This document shows positions 11,664 through 25,077 of a stretch of 64,000 nucleotides of DNA, piece by piece. Position 1 is the stretch's first letter. The number at the start of each line of letters is the position of its first letter. Under the pieces are notes generated by a model. That model searched no databases. It was not told where the DNA came from and worked only from the letters and a program-made list of their open reading frames with translations. A program made the position numbers and the translations under genes. The DNA is from Amaranthus tricolor. Taxonomy: Eukaryota > Streptophyta > Magnoliopsida > Caryophyllales > Amaranthaceae. Location: positions 14,275,783 to 14,339,782 of the forward strand of contig NC_080055.1 of the NCBI RefSeq assembly GCF_026212465.1. The letters run 5' to 3'.

Positions 11664-14600
11664 GCGATTTTAAGGGTTGTTTAAACGTTTTTGGCACTTT
11701 TGCGCATAAAGTAGCTCAAACCTGGTTTGTTTTGCACGAAACATGGCACAAAAAAAAATTTGCTGTATATTATTGTGTTGAAGTTGTTAGAATTTTAAAT
11801 CATAGTCATATGCTAGACATCACGTGTTAGGTTGCGATTTTAAGGGTTTTTAAGCGTTTAAGGCACTTTTGCGCATAAAGTAGCTCAAACTTGGTTTGTT
11901 TTGCACGAAACATGGAGCACAACACTATTTGGTATATATTATTGTGTTGATGCTGTTAGAATCGTAAATCATAGCTATACACTAGAAATTACGTGTTAAG
12001 TTGCGATTTTAGGTTTTTTATTCGTTTTTGACACTTTTGCGCCTAAAGTAGCTCAAACTTGGTTTGTTTTGCACGAAACTTGGCAAACACCACTATTTGG
12101 TATATTTTGTTGTGTTGAAGTGGTTAGAATTGTAAATCATAGTCATATACTAGAAATTATGTGTTAAGTTGCGATTTTAAGGGTTTTTTAAGCGTTTTTT
12201 GCACTTTTGCGCATTAAGTAGATCAAACTTGGTTTGTTTTGCACGAAACTTGGCACACAACACTATTTGGTAAATATTATCGTGTTTAAGTTGTTAGAAT
12301 TGTAAATCATAGTCATATACTAGAAATTACGTGTTAAGTTGCGATTTTAAGGGTTTTTAAAGCGTTTTTGGCATTTTTGCGCCTAAAGTAGCTCAAACTT
12401 GGTTTGTTTTGCACGAAACTTGGCAAACACCACTATTTGGTATATTTTGTTGTGTTGAAGTGGATAGAAATCTAAATCATAGTCATATACTAGAAATTAC
12501 GTGTTAAGTTGCTATTGTAAGGGCTTTTTAAGCGTTTTTTTCACTTTAGCGCATAAAGTAGATCAAACTTGGTTTGTTTTGCACCAAACTTGGCACACAA
12601 CAGTATTTGGTAAATATTATCGTGTTTAAGTTGTTAGAATTGTAAATCATAGTCATATACCAGAAATTACGTGTTAAGTTGCGATTTTAAGGGTTGTTTA
12701 AACGTTTTTGGCACTTTTGCGCATAAAGTAGCTCAAACCTGGTTTGTTTTGCACGAAACATGGCACAAAAAAAAATTTGTTGTATATTATTGTTTTGAAG
12801 TTGTTAGAATTTTAAATCATAGTCATATGCTAGACATCACGTGTTAGGTTGCGATTTTAAGGGTTTTTAAGCGTTTAAGGCACTTTTGCGCATAAAGTAG
12901 CTCAAACTTGGTTTGTTTTGCACGAAACATGGAGCACAACACTATTTGGTATATATTATTGTGTTGATGCTGTTAGAATCGTAAATCATAGCTATACACT
13001 AGAAATTACGTGTTAAGTTGCGATTTTAGGTTTTTTATTCGTTTTTGACACTTTTGCGCCTAAAGTAGCTCAAACTTGGTTTGTTTTGCACGAAACTTGG
13101 CAAACACCACTATTTGGTATATTTTGTTGTGTTGAAGTGGTTAGAATTGTAAATCATAGTCATATACTAGAAATTATGTGTTAAGTTGCGATTTTAAGGG
13201 TTTTTTTAAGCGTTTTTTGCACTTTTGCGCATTAAGTAGATCAAACTTGGTTTGTTTTGCACGAAACTTGCACACAACACTATTTGGTAAATATTATCGT
13301 GTTTAAGTTGTTAGAATTGTAAATCATAGTCATATACTAGAAATTACGATTTAAGTTGCGATTTTAAGGGTTTTTTAAGCGTTTTTGGCACTTTTGCGCC
13401 TAAAGTAGCTCAAACTTGGTTTGTTTTGCACGAAACTTGGCAAACACCACTATTTGGTATATTTTGTTGTGTTGAAGTGGATAGAAATCTAAATCATAGT
13501 CATTATACTAGAAATTACGTGTTAAGTTGCTATTGTAAGGGCTTTTTAAGCGTTTTTTTCACTTTAGCGCATAAAGTAGATCAAACTTGGTTTGTTTTGC
13601 ACCAAACTTGGCACACAACAGTATTTGGTAAATATTATCGTGTTTAAGTTGTTAGAATTGTAAATCATAGTCATATACCAGAAATTACGTGTTAAGTTGC
13701 GATTTTAAGGGTTGTTTAAACGTTTTTGGCACTTTTGCGCATAAAGTAGCTCAAACCTGGTTTGTTTTGCACGAAACATGGCACAAAAAAAAAATTTGCT
13801 GTATATTATTGTGTTGAAGTTGTTAGAATTTTAAATCATAGTCATATGCTAGACATCACGTGTTAGGTTGCGATTTTAAGGGTTTTTAAGCGTTTAAGGC
13901 ACTTTTGCGCATAAAGTAGCTCAAACTTGGTTTGTTTTGCACGAAACATGGAGCACAACACTATTTGGTATATATTATTGTGTTGATGCTGTTAGAATCG
14001 TAAATCATAGCTATACACTAGAAATTACGTGTTAAGTTGCGATTTTAGGTTTTTTATTCGTTTTTGACACTTTTGCGCCTAAAGTAGCTCAAACTTGGTT
14101 TGTTTTGCACGAAACTTGGCAAACACCACTATTTGGTATATTTTGTTGTGTTGAAGTGGTTAGAATTGTAAATCATAGTCATATACTAGAAATTATGTGT
14201 TAAGTTGCGATTTTAAGGGTTTTTTAAGCGTTTTTTGCACTTTTGCGCATTAAGTAGATCAAACTTGGTTTGTTTTGCACGAAACTTGGCACACAACACT
14301 ATTTGGTAAATATTATCGTGTTTAAGTTGTTAGAATTGTAAATCATAGTCATATACTAGAAATTACGTGTTAAGTTGCGATTTTAAGGGTTTTTAAAGCG
14401 TTTTTGGCACTTTTGCGCCTAAAGTAGCTCAAACTTGGTTTGTTTTGTACGAAACTTGGAAAACACCACTATTTGGTATATTTTGTTGTGTTGAAGTGGA
14501 TAGAAATCTAAATCATAGTCATATACTAGAAATTACGTGTTAAGTTGCTATTGTAAGGGCTTTTTAAGCGTTTTTTTCACTTTAGCGCATAAAGTAGATC

Positions 14601-14773
14601 AAACTTGGTTTGTTTTGCACCAAACTTGGCACACAACAGTATTTGGTAAATATTATCGTGTTTAAGTTGTTAGAATTGTAAATCATAGTCATATACCAGA
14701 AATTACGTGTTAAGTTGCGATTTTAAGGGTTGTTTAAACGTTTTTGGCACTTTTGCGCATAAAGTAGCTCAAA

Positions 14774-15960
14774 CCTGGTTTGTTTTGCACGAAACATGGC
14801 ACAAAAAAAAATTTGCTGTATATTATTGTGTTGAAGTTGTTAGAATTTTAAATCATAGTCATATGCTAGACATCACGTGTTAGGTTGCGATTTTAAGGGT
14901 TTTAAAGCGTTTAAGGCACTTTTGCGCATAAAGTAGCTCAAACTTGGTTTGTTTTGCACGAAACATGGAGCACAACACTATTTGGTATATATTATTGTGT
15001 TGAGACTGTTAGAATCGTAAATCATAGCTATACACTAGAAATTACGTGTTAAGTTGCGATTTTAGGTTTTTTATTCGTTTTTGACACTTTTGCGCCTAAA
15101 GTAGCTCAAACTTGGTTTGTTTTGCACGAAACTTGGCAAACACCACTATTTGGTATATTTTGTTGTGTTGAAGTGGTTAGAATTGTAAATCATAGTCATA
15201 TACTAGAAATTATGTGTTAAGTTGCGATTTTAAGGGTTTTTTAAGCGTTTTTTGCACTTTTGCGCATTAAGTAGATCAAACTTGGTTTGTTTTGCACGAA
15301 ACTTGGCACACAACACTATTTGGTAAATATTATCGTGTTTAAGTTGTTAGAATTGTAAATCATAGTCATATACTAGAAATTACGTGTTAAGTTGCGATTT
15401 TAAGGGTTTTTAAAGCGTTTTTGGCACTTTTGCGCCTAAAGTAGCTCAAACTTGGTTTGTTTTGCACGAAACTTGGCAAACACCACTATTTGGTATATTT
15501 TGTTGTGTTGAAGTGGATAGAAATCTAAATCATAGTCATATACTAGAAATTACGTGTTAAGTTGCTATTGTAAGGGCTTTTTAAGCGTTTTTTTCACTTT
15601 AGCGCATAAAGTAGATCAAACTTGGTTTGTTTTGCACCAAACTTGGCACACAACAGTATTTGGTAAATATTATCGTGTTTAAGTTGTTAGAATTGTAAAT
15701 CATAGTCATATACCAGAAATTACGTGTTAAGTTGCGATTTTAAGGGTTGTTTAAACGTTTTTGGCACTTTTGCGCATAAAGTAGATCAAACTTGGTTTGT
15801 TTTGCACCAAACTTGGCACACAACAGTATTTGGTAAATATTATCGTGTTTAAGTTGTTAGAATTGTAAATCATAGTCATATACCAGAAATTACGTGTTAA
15901 GTTGCGATTTTAAGGGTTGTTTAAACGTTTTTGGCACTTTTGCGCATAAAGTAGCTCAAA
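14774..15960 (+). repeat. 7-monomer HOR unit (extra a/f chimera)
   Basis: The interval is 1,187 bp, one monomer too long. The extra monomer (15734-15903) begins as type a (GGGTTGTTTAAACG, GCGCATAAAG) and continues as type f (TAGATC, GCACCAAAC, ATACCAG). The switch lies between CATAAAGTAG and the core. Confidence 0.88.
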
Positions 15961-17317
15961 CCTGGTTTGTTTTGCACGAAACATGGCACAAAAAAAAATT
16001 TGTTGTATATTATTGTTTTGAAGTTGTTAGAATTTTAAATCATAGTCATATGCTAGACATCACGTGTTAGGTTGCGATTTTAAGGGTTTTTAAGCGTTTA
16101 AGGCACTTTTGTGCATAAAGTAGCTCAAACTTGGTTTGTTTTGCACGAAACATGGAGCACAACACTATTTGGTATATATTATTGTGTTGATGCTGTTAGA
16201 ATCGTAAATCATAGCTATACACTAGAAATTACGTGTTAAGTTGCGATTTTAGGTTTTTTATTCGTTTTTGACACTTTTGCGCCTAAAGTAGCTCAAACTT
16301 GGTTTGTTTTGCACGAAACTTGGCAAACAGCACTATTTGGTATATTTTGTTGTGTTGAAGTGGTTAGAATTGTAAATCATAGTCATATACTAGAAATTAT
16401 GTGTTAAGTTGCGATTTTAAGGGTTTTTTAAGCGTTTTTTGCACTTTTGCGCATTAAGTAGATCAAACTTGGTTTGTTTTGCACGAAACTTGGCACACAA
16501 CACTATTTGGTAAATATTATCGTGTTTAAGTTGTTAGAATTGTAAATCATAGTCATATACTAAAAATTACGTGTTAAGTTGCGATTTTAAGGGTTTTTAA
16601 AGCGTTTTTGGCACTTTTGCGCCTAATGTAGCTCAAACTTGGTTTGTTTTGCACGAAACTTGGCAAACACCACTATTTGGTATATTTTGTTGTGTTGAAG
16701 TGGATAGAAATCTAAATCATAGTCATATACTAGAAATTACGTGTTAAGTTGCTATTGTAAAGGCTTTTTAAGCGTTTTTTTCACTTTAGCGCATAAAGTA
16801 TATCAAACTTGGTTTGTTTTGCACCAAACTTGGCACACAACAGTATTTGGTAAATATTATCGTGTTTAAGTTGTTAGAATTTTAAATCATAGTCATATAC
16901 CAGAAATTACGTGTTAAGTTGCGATTTTAAAGGTTTTTAAAGCGTTTTGGGCACTTTTGCGCCTAAAGTAGCTCAAACTTTGTTTGTTTTGCACGAAACT
17001 TGGCAAACACCACTATTTGGTTTATTTTGTTGTGTTGAAGTGGATAGAATTGTAAATCATAGTCATATACTAGAAATTACTTGTTAAGTTGCGATTTTAA
17101 GGGTTTTTTAAGCGTTTTTTGCACTTTTGCGCATAAAGTAGATGAAACTTGGTTTGTTTTGCACGAATTATGGCACACAACAGTATTTGGTAAATATTAT
17201 CGTGTTTAAGTTGTTAGAATTGTAAATCATAGTCATATACCAGAACTTACGTGTTAAGTTGCGATTTTAAGGGTTTTTTAAGCGTTCTTGGCACTTTTGC
17301 GCATAAAGTAGCTCAAA
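15961..17317 (+). repeat. 8-monomer HOR unit (a b c d e f e' d')
   Basis: The interval is 1,357 bp. After f come two further monomers (16921-17260): e' with AAAGG, GCGTTTTGGGCAC and GGATAGAATTG, and d' with TAGATGAAAC, CGAATTATGG and ACAACAGTATTTGG. The next monomer a has the variant spelling AAAATTGGTATATATT. The same e'd' pair recurs at five other places. Confidence 0.88.
16921..17260 (+). repeat. e'd' monomer pair, copy 1
   Basis: Two monomers that distinguish the 8-mer unit from the 6-mer. Matching pairs stand at 20298-20637, 24680-25020, 47091-47430, 48788-49128 and 53391-53722. Copies 1-3 share GTTTTGGGCAC, TGGTTTATTTTG and CGAATTATGG and are clearly recent duplicates. Copies 4-6 lack these changes. 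Confidence 0.85.
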
Positions 17318-18108
17318 CCTGGTTTGTTTTGCACGAAACATGGCACAAAAAAAAATTGGTATATATTATTGTGTTGAAGTTGTTAGAATTTTAAATCATA
17401 GTCATATGCTAGACATCACGTGTTAGGTTGCGATTTTAAGGGTTTTTAAGCGTTTAAGGCACTTTTGCGAATAAAGTAGCTCAAACTTGGTTTGTTTTGC
17501 ACGAAACATGGAACACAACACTATTTGGTATATATTATTGTGTTGATGCTGTTAGAATTGTAAATCATAGCTATACATTAGAAATTACGTGTTAAGTTGC
17601 GATTTGAGGTTTTTTATTCGTTTTTGACACTTTTGCGCCTAAAGTAGCTCAAACTTGGTTTGTTTTGCACGAAACTTGGCAAACACCACTATTTGGTATA
17701 TTTTTGTTGTGTTGAAGTGGTTAGAATTGTAAATCATAGTCATATACTTGAAATTATGTGTTAAGTTGCGATTTTAAGGGTTTTTTTAAGCGTTTTTTGC
17801 ACTTTTGCGCATTAAGTAGATCAAATTTGGTTTGTTTTTCACGAAACATGGCACACAACACTATTTGGTAAATATTATCGTGTTTAAGTTGTTAGAATTG
17901 TAAATCATAGTCATATACTAGAAATTACGTGTTAAGTTGCGATTTTAAGGGTTTTTAAAGCGTTTTTGGCACTTTTGCGCCTAAAGTAGCTCAAACTTGG
18001 TTTGTTTTGCACGAAACTTGGCAAACACCACTATTTGGTATATTTTGTTGTGTTGAAGTGGATAGAAATCTAAATCATAGTCATATACTAGAAATTACGT
18101 GTTAAGTT

Positions 18109-18278
18109 TCTATTGTAAGGGCTTTTTAAGCGTTTTTTTCACTTTAGCGCATAAAGTAGATCAAACTTGGTTTGTTTTGCACCAAACTTGGCAAACACCA
18201 CTATTTGGTATATTTTGTTGTGTTGAAGTGGATAGAAATCTAAATCATAGTCATATACTAGAAATTACGTGTTAAGTT
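18109..18278 (+). repeat. f/e chimeric monomer
   Basis: Starts as type f (TCTATTGTAAGGGC, TTTAGCGC, GCACCAAAC) and continues as type e (CAAACACCAC, GTGGATAGAAATC). It is followed by a complete f. The switch point is within CAAACTTGGCA at the right end of the core. It accounts for the 1,188-bp interval 17318-18505. Confidence 0.88.
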
Positions 18279-19525
18279 TCTATTGTAAGGGCTTTTTAAG
18301 CGTTTTTTTCACTTTAGCGCATAAAGTAGATCAAACTTGGTTTGTTTTGCACCAAACTTGGCACACAACAGTATTTGGTAAATATTATCGTGTTTAAGTT
18401 GTTAGAATTGTAAATCATAGTCATATACCAGAAATTACGTGTTAAGTTGCGATTTTAAGGGTTGTTCAATCATTTTTGGCACTTTTGTGCATAAAGTAGC
18501 TCAAACCTGGTTTGTTTTGCACGAAACATGGCAAAAAAAAAAAAATTTGCTATATATTATTGTGTTGAAGTTGTTAGAATTTTAAATCATAGTCATATCC
18601 TAGACATCACGTGTTAGGTTGCGATTTTAAGGGTTTTTAAGCGTTTAAGGCACTTTTGCGCATAAAGTAGCTCAAACTTGGTTTGTTTTGCACGAAACAT
18701 GGAACACAACACTATTTGGTATATATTATTGTGTTGATGCTGTTAGAATTGTAAATCATAGCTATACACTAGAAATTACGTGTTAAGTTGCGATTTTAGG
18801 TTTTTTATTCGTTTTTGACACTTTTGCGCCTAAAGTAGCTCAAACTTGGTTTGTTTTGCACGAAACTTGGCAAACACCACTATTTGGTATATTTTGTTGT
18901 GTTGAAGTGGTTAGAATTGTAAATCATAGTCATATACTAGAAATTATGTGTTAAGTTGCGATTTTAAGGGTTTTTTAAGCGTTTTTTGCACTTTTGCGCA
19001 TTAAGTAGATCAAACTTGGTTTGTTTTGCACGAAACTTGGCACACAACACTATTTGGTAAATATTATCGTGTTTAAGTTGTTAGAATTGTAAATCATAGT
19101 CATATACTAGAAATTACGTGTTAAGTTGCGATTTTAAGGGTTTTTAAAGAGTTTTTGGCACTTTTGCGCCTAAAGTAGCTCAAACTTGGTTTGTTTTGCA
19201 CGAAACTTGGCAAACACCACTATTTGGTATATTTTGTTGTGTTGAAGTGGATAGAAATCTAAATCATAGTCATATACTAGAAATTACGTGTTAAGTTGCT
19301 ATTGTAAGGGCTTTTTAAGCGTTTTTTTTCACTTTAGCGCATAAAGTAGATCAAACTTGGTTTGTTTTGCACCAAACTTGGCACACAACAGTATATGGTA
19401 AATATTATCGTGTTTAAGTTGTTAGAATTGTAAATCATAGTCATATACCAAAAATTACGTGTTAAGTTGCGATTTTAAGGGTTGTTTAAACGTTTTTGGC
19501 ACTTTTGCGCATAAAGTAGCTCAAA

Positions 19526-20694
19526 CCTGGTTTGTTTTGCACGAAACATGGCACAAAAAAAAATTTGCTATATATTATTGTGTTGAAGTTGTTAGAATTT
19601 TAAATCATAGTCATATGCTAGACATCACGTGTTAGGTTGCGATTTTAAGGGTTTTTAAGCGTTTAAGGCACTTTTGCGCATAAAGTAGCTCAAACTTGGT
19701 TTGTTTTGCACGAAACATGGAACACAACACTATTTGGTATATATTATTGTGTTGATGCTGTTAGAATTGTAAATCATAGCTATACACTAGAAATTACGTG
19801 TTAAGTTGCGATTTTAGGTTTTTTATTCGTTTTTGACAGTTTTGCGCCTAAAGTAGCTCAAACTTGGTTTGTTTTGCACGAAACTTGGCAAACACCACTA
19901 TTTGGTATATTTTGTTGTGTTGAAGTGGTTAGAATTGTAAATCATAGTCATATACTAGAAATTATGTGTTAAGTTAAGCGTTTTTTTGCACTTTTGCGCA
20001 TTAAGTAGATCAAACTTGGTTTGTTTTGCACGAAACTTGGCACACAACACTATTTGGTAAATATTATCGTGTTTAAGTTGTTAGAATTGTAAATCATAGT
20101 CATATACTAGAAATTACGTGTTAAGTTGCTATTGTAAGGGCTTTTTAAGCGTTTTTTTCACTTTAGCGCATAAAGTAGATCAAACTTGGTTTGTTTTGCA
20201 CCAAACTTGGCACACAACAGTATTTGGTAAATATTATCGTGTTTAAGTTGTTAGAATTTTAAATCATAGTCATATACCAGAAATTACGTGTTAAGTTGCG
20301 ATTTTAAAGGTTTTTAAAGCGTTTTGGGCACTTTTGCGCCTAAAGTAGCTCAAACTTTGTTTGTTTTGCACGAAACTTGGCAAACACCACTATTTGGTTT
20401 ATTTTGTTGTGTTGAAGTGGATAGAATTGTAAATCATAGTCATATACTAGAAATTACTTGTTAAGTTGCGATTTTAAGGGTTTTTTAAGCGTTTTTTTCA
20501 CTTTTGCGCATAAAGTAGATGAAACTTGGTTTGTTTTGCACGAATTATGGCACACAACAGTATTTGGTAAATATTATCGTGTTTAAGTTGTTAGAATTGT
20601 AAATCATAGTCATATACCAGAACTTACGTGTTAAGTTGCGATTTTAAGGGTTTTTTAAGCGTTCTTGGCACTTTTGCGCATAAAGTAGCTCAAA
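19526..20694 (+). repeat. Irregular unit with 19-bp deletion and missing e
   Basis: The interval is 1,169 bp. At about 19975 the start of monomer d is lost (GTTAAGTTAAGCG, where GCGATTTTAAGG and the following T-run are expected). After d the sequence goes straight to f, so e is missing, then e' and d' follow. The same deletion at about 24188 shows common ancestry with the unit at 23751. Confidence 0.82.
20298..20637 (+). repeat. e'd' monomer pair, copy 2
   Basis: Nearly identical to the pair at 16921-17260, including GTTTTGGGCAC and CGAATTATGG. The offset from copy 1 is 3,377 bp. Confidence 0.87.
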
Positions 20695-23600
20695 CCTGGT
20701 TTGTTTTGCACGAAACATGGCACAAAAAAAAATTGGTATATATTATTGTGTTGAAGTTGTTAGAATTTTAAATCATAGTCATATGCTAGACATCACGTGT
20801 TAGGTTGCGATTTTAAGGGTTTTTAAGCGTTTAAGGCACTTTTGCGAATAAAGTAGCTCAAACTTGGTTTGTTTTGCACGAAACATGGAACACAACACTA
20901 TTTGGTATATATTATTGTGTTGATGCTGTTATAATTGTAAATCATAGCTATACACTAGAAATTAAGTGTTAAGTTGCGATTTGAGGTTTTTTATTCGTTT
21001 TTGACACTTTTGCGCCTAAAGTAGCTCAAACTTGGTTTGTTTTCCACGAAACTTGGCAAACACCACTATTTGGTATATTTTTGTTGTGTTGAAGTGGTTA
21101 GAATTGTAAATCATAGTCATATACTTGAAATTATGTGTTAAGTTGCGATTTTAAGGGTTTTTTAAGCGTTTTTTGCACTTTTGCGCATTAAGTAGATCAA
21201 ATTTGGTTTGTTTTTCACGAAACATGGCACACAACACTATTTGGTAAATATTATCGTGTTTAAGTTGTTAGAATTGTAAATCATAGTCATATACTAGAAA
21301 TTACGTGTTAAGTTGCGATTTTAAGGGTTTTTTAAAGCGTTTTTGGCACTTTTGCGCCTAAAGTAGCTCAAACTTGGTTTGTTTTGCACGAAACTTGGCA
21401 AACACCACTATTTGGTATATTTTGTTGTGTTGAAGTGGATAGAAATCTAAATCATAGTCATATACTAGAAATTACGTGTTAAGTTTCTATTGTAAGGGCT
21501 TTTTAAGCGTTTTTTTCACTTTAGCGCATAAAGTAGATCAAACTTGGTTTGTTTTGCACCAAACTTGGCACACAACAGTATTTGGTAAATATTATCGTGT
21601 TTAAGTTGTTAGAATTGTAAATCATAGTCATATACCAGAAATTACGTGTTAAGTTGCGATTTTAAGGATTGTTCAATCGTTTTTGGCACTTTTGTGCATA
21701 AAGTAGCTCAAACCTGGTTTGTTTTGCACGAAACATGGCACAAAAAAAAAAATTTGCTATATATTATTGTGTTGAAGTTGTTAGAATTTTAAATCATAGT
21801 CATATCCTAGACATCACGTGTTAGGTTGCGATTTTAAGGGTTTTTAAGCGTTTAAGGCACTTTTGCGCATAAAGTAGCTCAAACTTGGTTTGTTTTGCAC
21901 GAAACATGGAACACAACACTATTTGGTATATATTATTGTGTTGATGCTGTTAGAATTGTAAATCATAGCTATACACTAGAAATTACGTGTTAAGTTGCGA
22001 TTTTAGGTTTTTTATTCGTTTTTGACACTTTTGCGCCTAAAGTAGCTCAAACTTGGTTTGTTTTGCACGAAACTTGGCAAACACCACTATTTGGTATATT
22101 TTGTTGTGTTGAAGTGGTTAGAATTGTAAATCATAGTCATATACTAGAAATTATGTGTTAAGTTGCGATTTTAAGGGTTTTTTAAGCGTTTTTTGCACTT
22201 TTGCGCATTAAGTAGATCAAACTTGGTTTGTTTTGCACGAAACTTGGCACACAACACTATTTGGTAAATATTATCGTGTTTAAGTTGTTAGAATTGTAAA
22301 TCATAGTCATATACTAGAAATTACGTGTTAAGTTGCGATTTTAAGGGTTTTTAAAGCGTTTTTGGCACTTTTGCGCCTAAAGTAGCTCAAACTTGGTTTG
22401 TTTTGCACGAAACTTGGCAAACACCACTATTTGGTATATTTTGTTGTGTTGAAGTGGATAGAAATCTAAATCATAGTCATATACTAGAAATTACGTGTTA
22501 AGTTTCTATTGTAAGGGCTTTTTAAGCGTTTTTTTTCACTTTAGCGCATAAAGTAGATCAAACTTGGTTTGTTTTGCACCAAACTTGGCACACAACAGTA
22601 TTTGGTAAATATTATCGTGTTTAAGTTGTTAGAATTGTAAATCATAGTCATATACAAGAAATTACGTGTTAAGTTGCGATTTTAAGGGTTGTTCAATCGT
22701 TTTTGGCACTTTTGTGCATAAAGTAGCTCAAACCTGGTTTGTTTTGCACGAAACATGGCAAAAAAAAAAAATTTGCTATATATTATTGTGTTGAAGTTGT
22801 TAGAATTTTAAATCATAGTCATATCCTAGACATCACGTGTTAGGTTGCGATTTTAAGGGTTTTTAAGCGTTTATGGCACTTTTGCGCATAAAGTAGCTCA
22901 AACTTGGTTTGTTTTGCACGAAACATGGAACACAACACTATTTGGTATATATTATTGTGTTGATGCTGTTAGAATTGTAAATCATAGCTATACACTAGAA
23001 ATTACGTGTTAAGTTGCGATTTTAGGTTTTTTATTCGTTTTTGACACTTTTGCGCCTAAAGTAGCTCAAACTTGGTTTGTTTTGCACGAAACTTGGCAAA
23101 TACCACTATTTGGTATATTTTGTTGTGTTGAAGTGGTTAGAATTGTAAATCATAGTCATATACTAGAAATTATGTGTTAAGTTGCGATTTTAAGGGTTTT
23201 TTAAGCGTTTTTTGCACTTTTGCGCATTAAGTAGATCAAACTTGGTTTGTTTTGCACGAAACTTGCCACACAACACTATTTGGTAAATATTATCGTGTTT
23301 AAGTTGTTAGAATTGTAAATCATAGTCATATACTAGAAATTACGTGTTAAGTTGCGATTTTAAGGGTTTTTAAAGAGTTTTTGGCACTTTTGCGCCTAAA
23401 GTAGCTCGAACTTGGTTTGTTTTGCACGAAACTTGGCAAACACCACTATTTGGTATATTTTGTTGTGTTGAAGTGGATAGAAATCTAAATCATAGTCATA
23501 TACTAGAAATTACGTGTTAAGTTGCTATTGTAAGGGCTTTTTAAGCGTTTTTTTCACTTTAGCGCATAAAGTAGATCAAACTTGGTTTGTTTTGCACCAA

Positions 23601-23750
23601 ACTTGGCACACAACAGTATTTGGTAAATATTATCGTGTTTAAGTTGTTAGAATTGTAAATCATAGTCATATACCAAAAATTACGTGTTAAGTTGCGATTT
23701 TAAGGGTTGTTTAAACGTTTTTGGCACTTTTGCGCATAAAGTAGCTCAAA

Positions 23751-25077
23751 CCTGGTTTGTTTTGCACGAAACATGGCACAAAAAAAAATTTGCTATATAT
23801 TATTGTGTTGAAGTTGTTAGAATTTTAAATCATAGTCATATGCTAGACATCACGTGTTAGGTTGCGATTTTAAGGGTTTTTAAGCGTTTAAGGCACTTTT
23901 GCGCATAAAGTAGCTCAAACTTGGTTTGTTTTGCACGAAACATGGAACACAACACTATTTGGTATATATTATTGTGTTGATGCTGTTAAAATTGTAAATC
24001 ATAGCTATACACTAGAAATTACGTGTTAAGTTGCGATTTTAGGTTTTTTATTCGTTTTTGACACTTTTGCGCAAACTTGGTTTGTTTTGCACGAAACTTG
24101 GCAAACACCACTATTTGGTATATTTTGTTGTGTTGAAGTGGTTAGAATTGTAAATCATAGTCATATACTAGAAATTATGTGTTAAGTTAAGCGTTTTTTG
24201 CACTTTTGCGCATTAAGTAGATCAAACTTGGTTTGTTGTGCACGAAACTTGGCACACAACACTATTTGGTAAATATTATCGTGTTTAAGTTGTTAGAATT
24301 GTAAATCATAGTCATATACTAGAAATTACGTGTTAAGTTGCGATTTTAAGGGTTTTTAAAGCGTTTTTGGCACTTTTGCGCCTAAAGTAGCTCAAACTTG
24401 GTTTGTTTTGCACGAAACTTGGCAAACACCACTATTTGGTATATTTTGTTGTGTTGAAGTGGATAGAAATCTAAATCATAGTCATATACTAGAAATTACG
24501 TGTTAAGTTGCTATTGTAAGGGCTTTTTAAGCGTTTTTTTCACTTTAGCGCATAAAGTAGATCAAACTTGGTTTGTTTTGCACCAAACTTGGCACACAAC
24601 AGTATTTGGTAAATATTATCGTGTTTAAGTTGTTAGAATTTTAAATCATAGTCATATACCAGAAATTACGTGTTAAGTTGCGATTTTAAAGGTTTTTAAA
24701 GCGTTTTGGGCACTTTTGCGCCTAAAGTAGCTCAAACTTTGTTTGTTTTGCACGAAACTTGGCAAACACCACTATTTGGTTTATTTTGTTGTGTTGAAGT
24801 GGATAGAATTGTAAATCATAGTCATATACTAGAAATTACTTGTTAAGTTGCGATTTTAAGGGTTTTTTAAGCGTTTTTTTGCACTTTTGCGCATAAAGTA
24901 GATGAAACTTGGTTTGTTTTGCACGAATTATGGCACACAACAGTATTTGGTAAATATTATCGTGCTTAAGTTGTTAGAATTGTAAATCATAGTCATATAC
25001 CAGAACTTACGTGTTAAGTTGCGATTTTAAGGGTTTTTTAAGTGTTCTTGGCACTTTTGCGCATAAAGTAGCTCAAA
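23751..25077 (+). repeat. 8-mer-type unit with two small deletions
   Basis: The interval is 1,327 bp. At about 24073 GCGC is followed directly by AAACTTGG; 12 bp (CTAAAGTAGCTC) are missing. At about 24188 the 19-bp deletion shared with 19975 is present. Monomer e is retained here, unlike at 19526. The e'd' pair closes the unit. Confidence 0.83.
24680..25020 (+). repeat. e'd' monomer pair, copy 3
   Basis: Matches copies 1 and 2 in GTTTTGGGCAC, TGGTTTATTTTG and CGAATTATGG. The offset from copy 2 is 4,382 bp. It has one extra T in the d' T-tract and CGTGCTTAAG instead of CGTGTTTAAG. Confidence 0.86.

Larger units (their letters stand above)
9684..14773 (+). repeat. Five regular 6-mer HOR units, variant I
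   Basis: Unit lengths are 1019, 1018, 1017, 1018 and 1018 bp. Variant I has TTGTTTAAACG, GGAGCAC, GAATCG and GCGCCTAAAG. Units starting at 9684 and 12738 (and 15961) share TTGTTGTATATT plus ATTGTTTTG, while those at 10703, 11721, 13756 and 14774 have TTGCTGTATATT plus ATTGTGTTG. This hints at a 3-unit super-period. Confidence 0.9.
17318..20694 (+). repeat. Super-unit copy 1 (3,377 bp, about 20 monomers)
   Basis: Runs from one AATTGGTATATATT-type monomer a to the next. It contains a 7-mer unit (17318-18505), a regular unit (18506-19525) and a modified unit ending in the e'd' pair (19526-20694). Its internal order and private changes (GCGATTTGAGG, TATACTTGAAATT, GTTCAATC) recur in the next super-unit, so this is a second level of repetition above the HOR. 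Confidence 0.8.
20695..25077 (+). repeat. Super-unit copy 2 (4,383 bp, about 26 monomers)
   Basis: Same start and end as super-unit copy 1 but about six monomers (one HOR unit) longer; GTTCAATCG-type units occur in succession at 20695 and 21713. Offsets of matching marks are 3,377 bp to the previous copy and about 4,383 bp to the next. One whole HOR was probably gained here or lost in copy 1 by in-register exchange. Confidence 0.8.
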
